From contig JBOGZI010000239.1 of assembly GCA_050697275.1 (NCBI GenBank), positions 1 to 23,292 of the forward strand: a stretch of DNA of 23,292 bases. The letters are read 5' to 3'. The notes under the pieces are model-generated. The model did not search any database. It saw only the letters and a list, made by a program, of their open reading frames with translations, and was not told the origin of the DNA. This DNA comes from JBOGZI01 sp050697275 (GTDB lineage Bacteria > Actinomycetota > Thermoleophilia > Solirubrobacterales > 70-9). This document shows positions 21,998 to 23,292 of this stretch, piece by piece (position 1 is the first letter of the stretch; every line of letters starts with the position of its first letter). The position numbers and the translations under genes are program-made.

Positions 21998-22024
21998 ACG
22001 AGGGCGCCACCCGGGCGCCCTCGT
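21998..22024 (-). terminator. Strong hairpin between the TM protein gene and the MBL gene
   Basis: ACGAGGGCGCC (21998-22008) and GGCGCCCTCGT (22014-22024) form a perfect 11-bp stem with a 5-nt loop ACCCG. It lies 25 nt beyond the stop of the minus-strand TM protein gene and 44 nt before the MBL start. On the minus strand the sequence after the stem is CCTTTC, only weakly T-rich, while the AAAAA run lies on the other side. Terminator for the TM protein (and perhaps lon) transcript is likely. Confidence 0.65.
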
Positions 22025-22049
22025 GAAAAAGCCGGTCTCGCCGAAACCG

Positions 22050-22502
22050 CTAGCTGGTCGGGACGGTCTCGCTCTCCGACGCCGGCGTGGTGGTCGAGGT
22101 GTACTCGAACTCCTCCTCCGCGCCGAACAGCTTGTCGAGCACCGCCTTGCGGGCATCCTCGCTCAGGATCAGCACGAGGCCGGCGCCGACGATGCCGACG
22201 AGCAGAATCTTGCCGAGGCTCATCCGGCGCCCTCCGGTGCGACGGCCGCGCAGCTGTTGCGAGGCATCCCGGAGCGATTCGGCCGCGGTCTGCAGGTCCC
22301 GGTGGACCTTCTTGTCGTCCATCAACGACTTCGCCGGGCCCTTGCCGTTCGACATCCGGGTGTACGCGTGCTTCGCCGCCTCGAAGGCGACACGGATGTT
22401 CTGGCGAAGCTCCTCGTCCTCGAGCAGCCGCCTTACGTACGGGTTGGAGGCGACCGACCTGGCGGCGTCACCCGCCTTGGCGCTTCTGTTGCTTGCCCCC
22501 AA
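22050..22502 (-). CDS. Small single-pass membrane protein of unknown function
   Basis: I do not recognise the family. The 150-residue protein starts at TTG 22502, supported by a GAGGAG ribosome binding site 5 nt upstream. The N-terminal part (1-85) is charged and helical (LLEDEELRQNIRVAFEAAKH, then KSLMDDKKVHRDLQTAAESL). A single hydrophobic segment lies at about 97-114 (GKILLVGIVGAGLVLILS), followed by a charged helix and an acidic Thr/Ser-rich tail. The helix before the membrane segment resembles coiled-coil-prone sequence. It follows the lon gene by 75 nt on the same strand and is followed by a strong hairpin, so it may be the last gene of a lon transcript. Confidence 0.75.
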   Translation of the reverse strand: MGASNRSAKAGDAARSVASNPYVRRLLEDEELRQNIRVAFEAAKHAYTRMSNGKGPAKSLMDDKKVHRDLQTAAESLRDASQQLRGRRTGGRRMSLGKILLVGIVGAGLVLILSEDARKAVLDKLFGAEEEFEYTSTTTPASESETVPTS

Positions 22503-22577
22503 TGGGTCTCCTCACGTCGTTTCCAGGGTGCGTGAGCAGGATATACCCGCTTCGCCGCTCCCCCAACGTGGGCAGCC

Positions 22578-23292
22578 CTACGCAGCGACCTTTGCGCCGC
22601 CCTTCGCGGGCTCGAGCGCGACCTGCAGTGCCTGGCCGATCTCCTCGACGTAGTGGAACTCGAGGGCCTCGCGCTCATGCTCGGGGATCTCCTCGACGTC
22701 GCCCTCGTTGCGGTCCGGGAGGATGATCTGCTTGATCCCGGCGCGCTGCGCCGCCAGGGACTTCTCCTTGATACCGCCGATCGGCAGGACCTGGCCGCTG
22801 AGCGTGATCTCCCCGGTCATCGCCACGTCGTTCCGCACCGGCCGGTCGCTGACCAGCGAGGCGAGCGCCGTCACCATCGCCAGCCCGGCGGAGGGGCCGT
22901 CCTTGGGCACCGCCCCGGCCGGCACATGGACGTGGATGTCGTGCTTCGCGAACCAGTCGCCCTCCAGCTCGGGGGCGAGCCGGTCCACGTTCCGACGCAC
23001 GTAGGAGAGGGCGGCCTCGGCCGACTCCTTCATCACGTCGCCGAGCTGCCCGGTGATGGTCAGCTTGCCTGACCCAGGGACCGCGGTCGCCTCGACGAAG
23101 AGCACCACGCCGCCAACCGGTGTCCAAGCGAGCCCCGTGGCGACGCCGGGGTCCTTGGTGCGGCGCCGGGTCTCGGAGAAGAAGCGGCGCTTGCCGAGCA
23201 GCTCTCGGGCCCGCTTTGCCGAGATCCTCACCTTGCCCTGGGCCTTGCCCTCGGCGACCTGGCGGGCGACCTTGCGGCAGATCGTGCCGATC
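22578..23292 (-). CDS. lon: ATP-dependent Lon protease, partial (C-terminal part)
   Basis: Lon is a cytoplasmic AAA+ serine protease of the ATP-dependent quality-control system. The visible 238 residues run in frame from the right edge. They begin with IGTICRKVARQVAEGKA, the end of the AAA+ alpha-helical subdomain, and continue through the linker into the protease domain. The protease domain contains the catalytic Ser in PKDGPSAG and the catalytic Lys in GGIKEKSLAA, which form the Ser-Lys dyad, plus MTGEITLSGQVLPIGG and ILPDRNEGDV. The N-terminal substrate domain and the ATPase lie beyond the window. Its TAG stop is at 22578-22580, followed by the small TM protein gene. Confidence 0.96.
   Translation of the reverse strand, partial: IGTICRKVARQVAEGKAQGKVRISAKRARELLGKRRFFSETRRRTKDPGVATGLAWTPVGGVVLFVEATAVPGSGKLTITGQLGDVMKESAEAALSYVRRNVDRLAPELEGDWFAKHDIHVHVPAGAVPKDGPSAGLAMVTALASLVSDRPVRNDVAMTGEITLSGQVLPIGGIKEKSLAAQRAGIKQIILPDRNEGDVEEIPEHEREALEFHYVEEIGQALQVALEPAKGGAKVAA

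Noticed and set aside
1..23292. CRISPR array, insertion sequence, prophage, toxin-antitoxin or attachment site
   Set aside because: I saw no regular repeat-spacer pattern, transposase or integrase motifs, or tRNA-flanked repeats.

Overview
The window is high-GC bacterial chromosome, almost fully coding on both strands, with many GTG/TTG starts. The cluster metG - tatD - rsmA - ispE is the typical actinobacterial order. A eukaryote-type dimeric glycyl-tRNA synthetase, a LytR-CpsA-Psr protein, an actinobacterial-style ROK glucokinase, an FmdB zinc ribbon and secreted proteins with Lys/Arg-rich tails suggest a deep-branching actinomycete, most likely class Thermoleophilia (Solirubrobacterales-like). 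The lineage is an inference from gene content and protein style; no rRNA is present. I see no tRNA, rRNA, CRISPR, insertion sequence or prophage gene.

Layout. (1) 1-4183, minus strand: a tight housekeeping operon read right to left, RemA/DUF370-like small protein, metG, a small secreted protein of unknown function, tatD, rsmA, ispE (cut by the window edge). (2) 4236-9098: a DUF2236/MpaB-like oxygenase (plus) converges on a minus-strand group of ROK sugar kinase, rsmI and a membrane-anchored lytic transglycosylase; an LCP cell-wall protein is divergent from the kinase. (3) 9170-13201: a RibD-C/DHFR-like reductase, an FmdB zinc ribbon, glyS, and an acyl-CoA ligase. (4) 13278-16682: a very large secreted M14 metallocarboxypeptidase with a PPC-like domain and an extremely basic repetitive C-terminal tail. 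(5) 16707-18783: a TetR regulator divergent from a diiron R2lox-like oxidase fused to an SCP-2 lipid-binding domain, with a perfect 10-bp inverted repeat between them. (6) 18856-21953, minus: a SHOCT-domain protein, a double-hotdog thioesterase-like protein, a second TetR regulator and a metallo-beta-lactamase-fold hydrolase. (7) 22050-23292, minus: a small one-TM protein and the C-terminal part of Lon protease.

How it fits together. Regions 1, 2 and 7 are translation, rRNA modification, isoprenoid synthesis, cell wall and proteolysis housekeeping. The acyl-CoA ligase, double-hotdog protein and R2lox-SCP2 fusion, with two TetR regulators, point to acyl or lipid chemistry; that link is inferred from family knowledge and proximity only.

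The most interesting points are the R2lox-SCP2 fusion with its operator, a recurring -10-like hexamer placed 6-8 nt before start codons that lack a Shine-Dalgarno sequence (predicted leaderless transcripts), the repetitive polycationic tail on the secreted M14 peptidase, and a duplicated PEYxVY motif in the cytoplasmic part of the LCP protein. No gap between genes reaches 300 bases.
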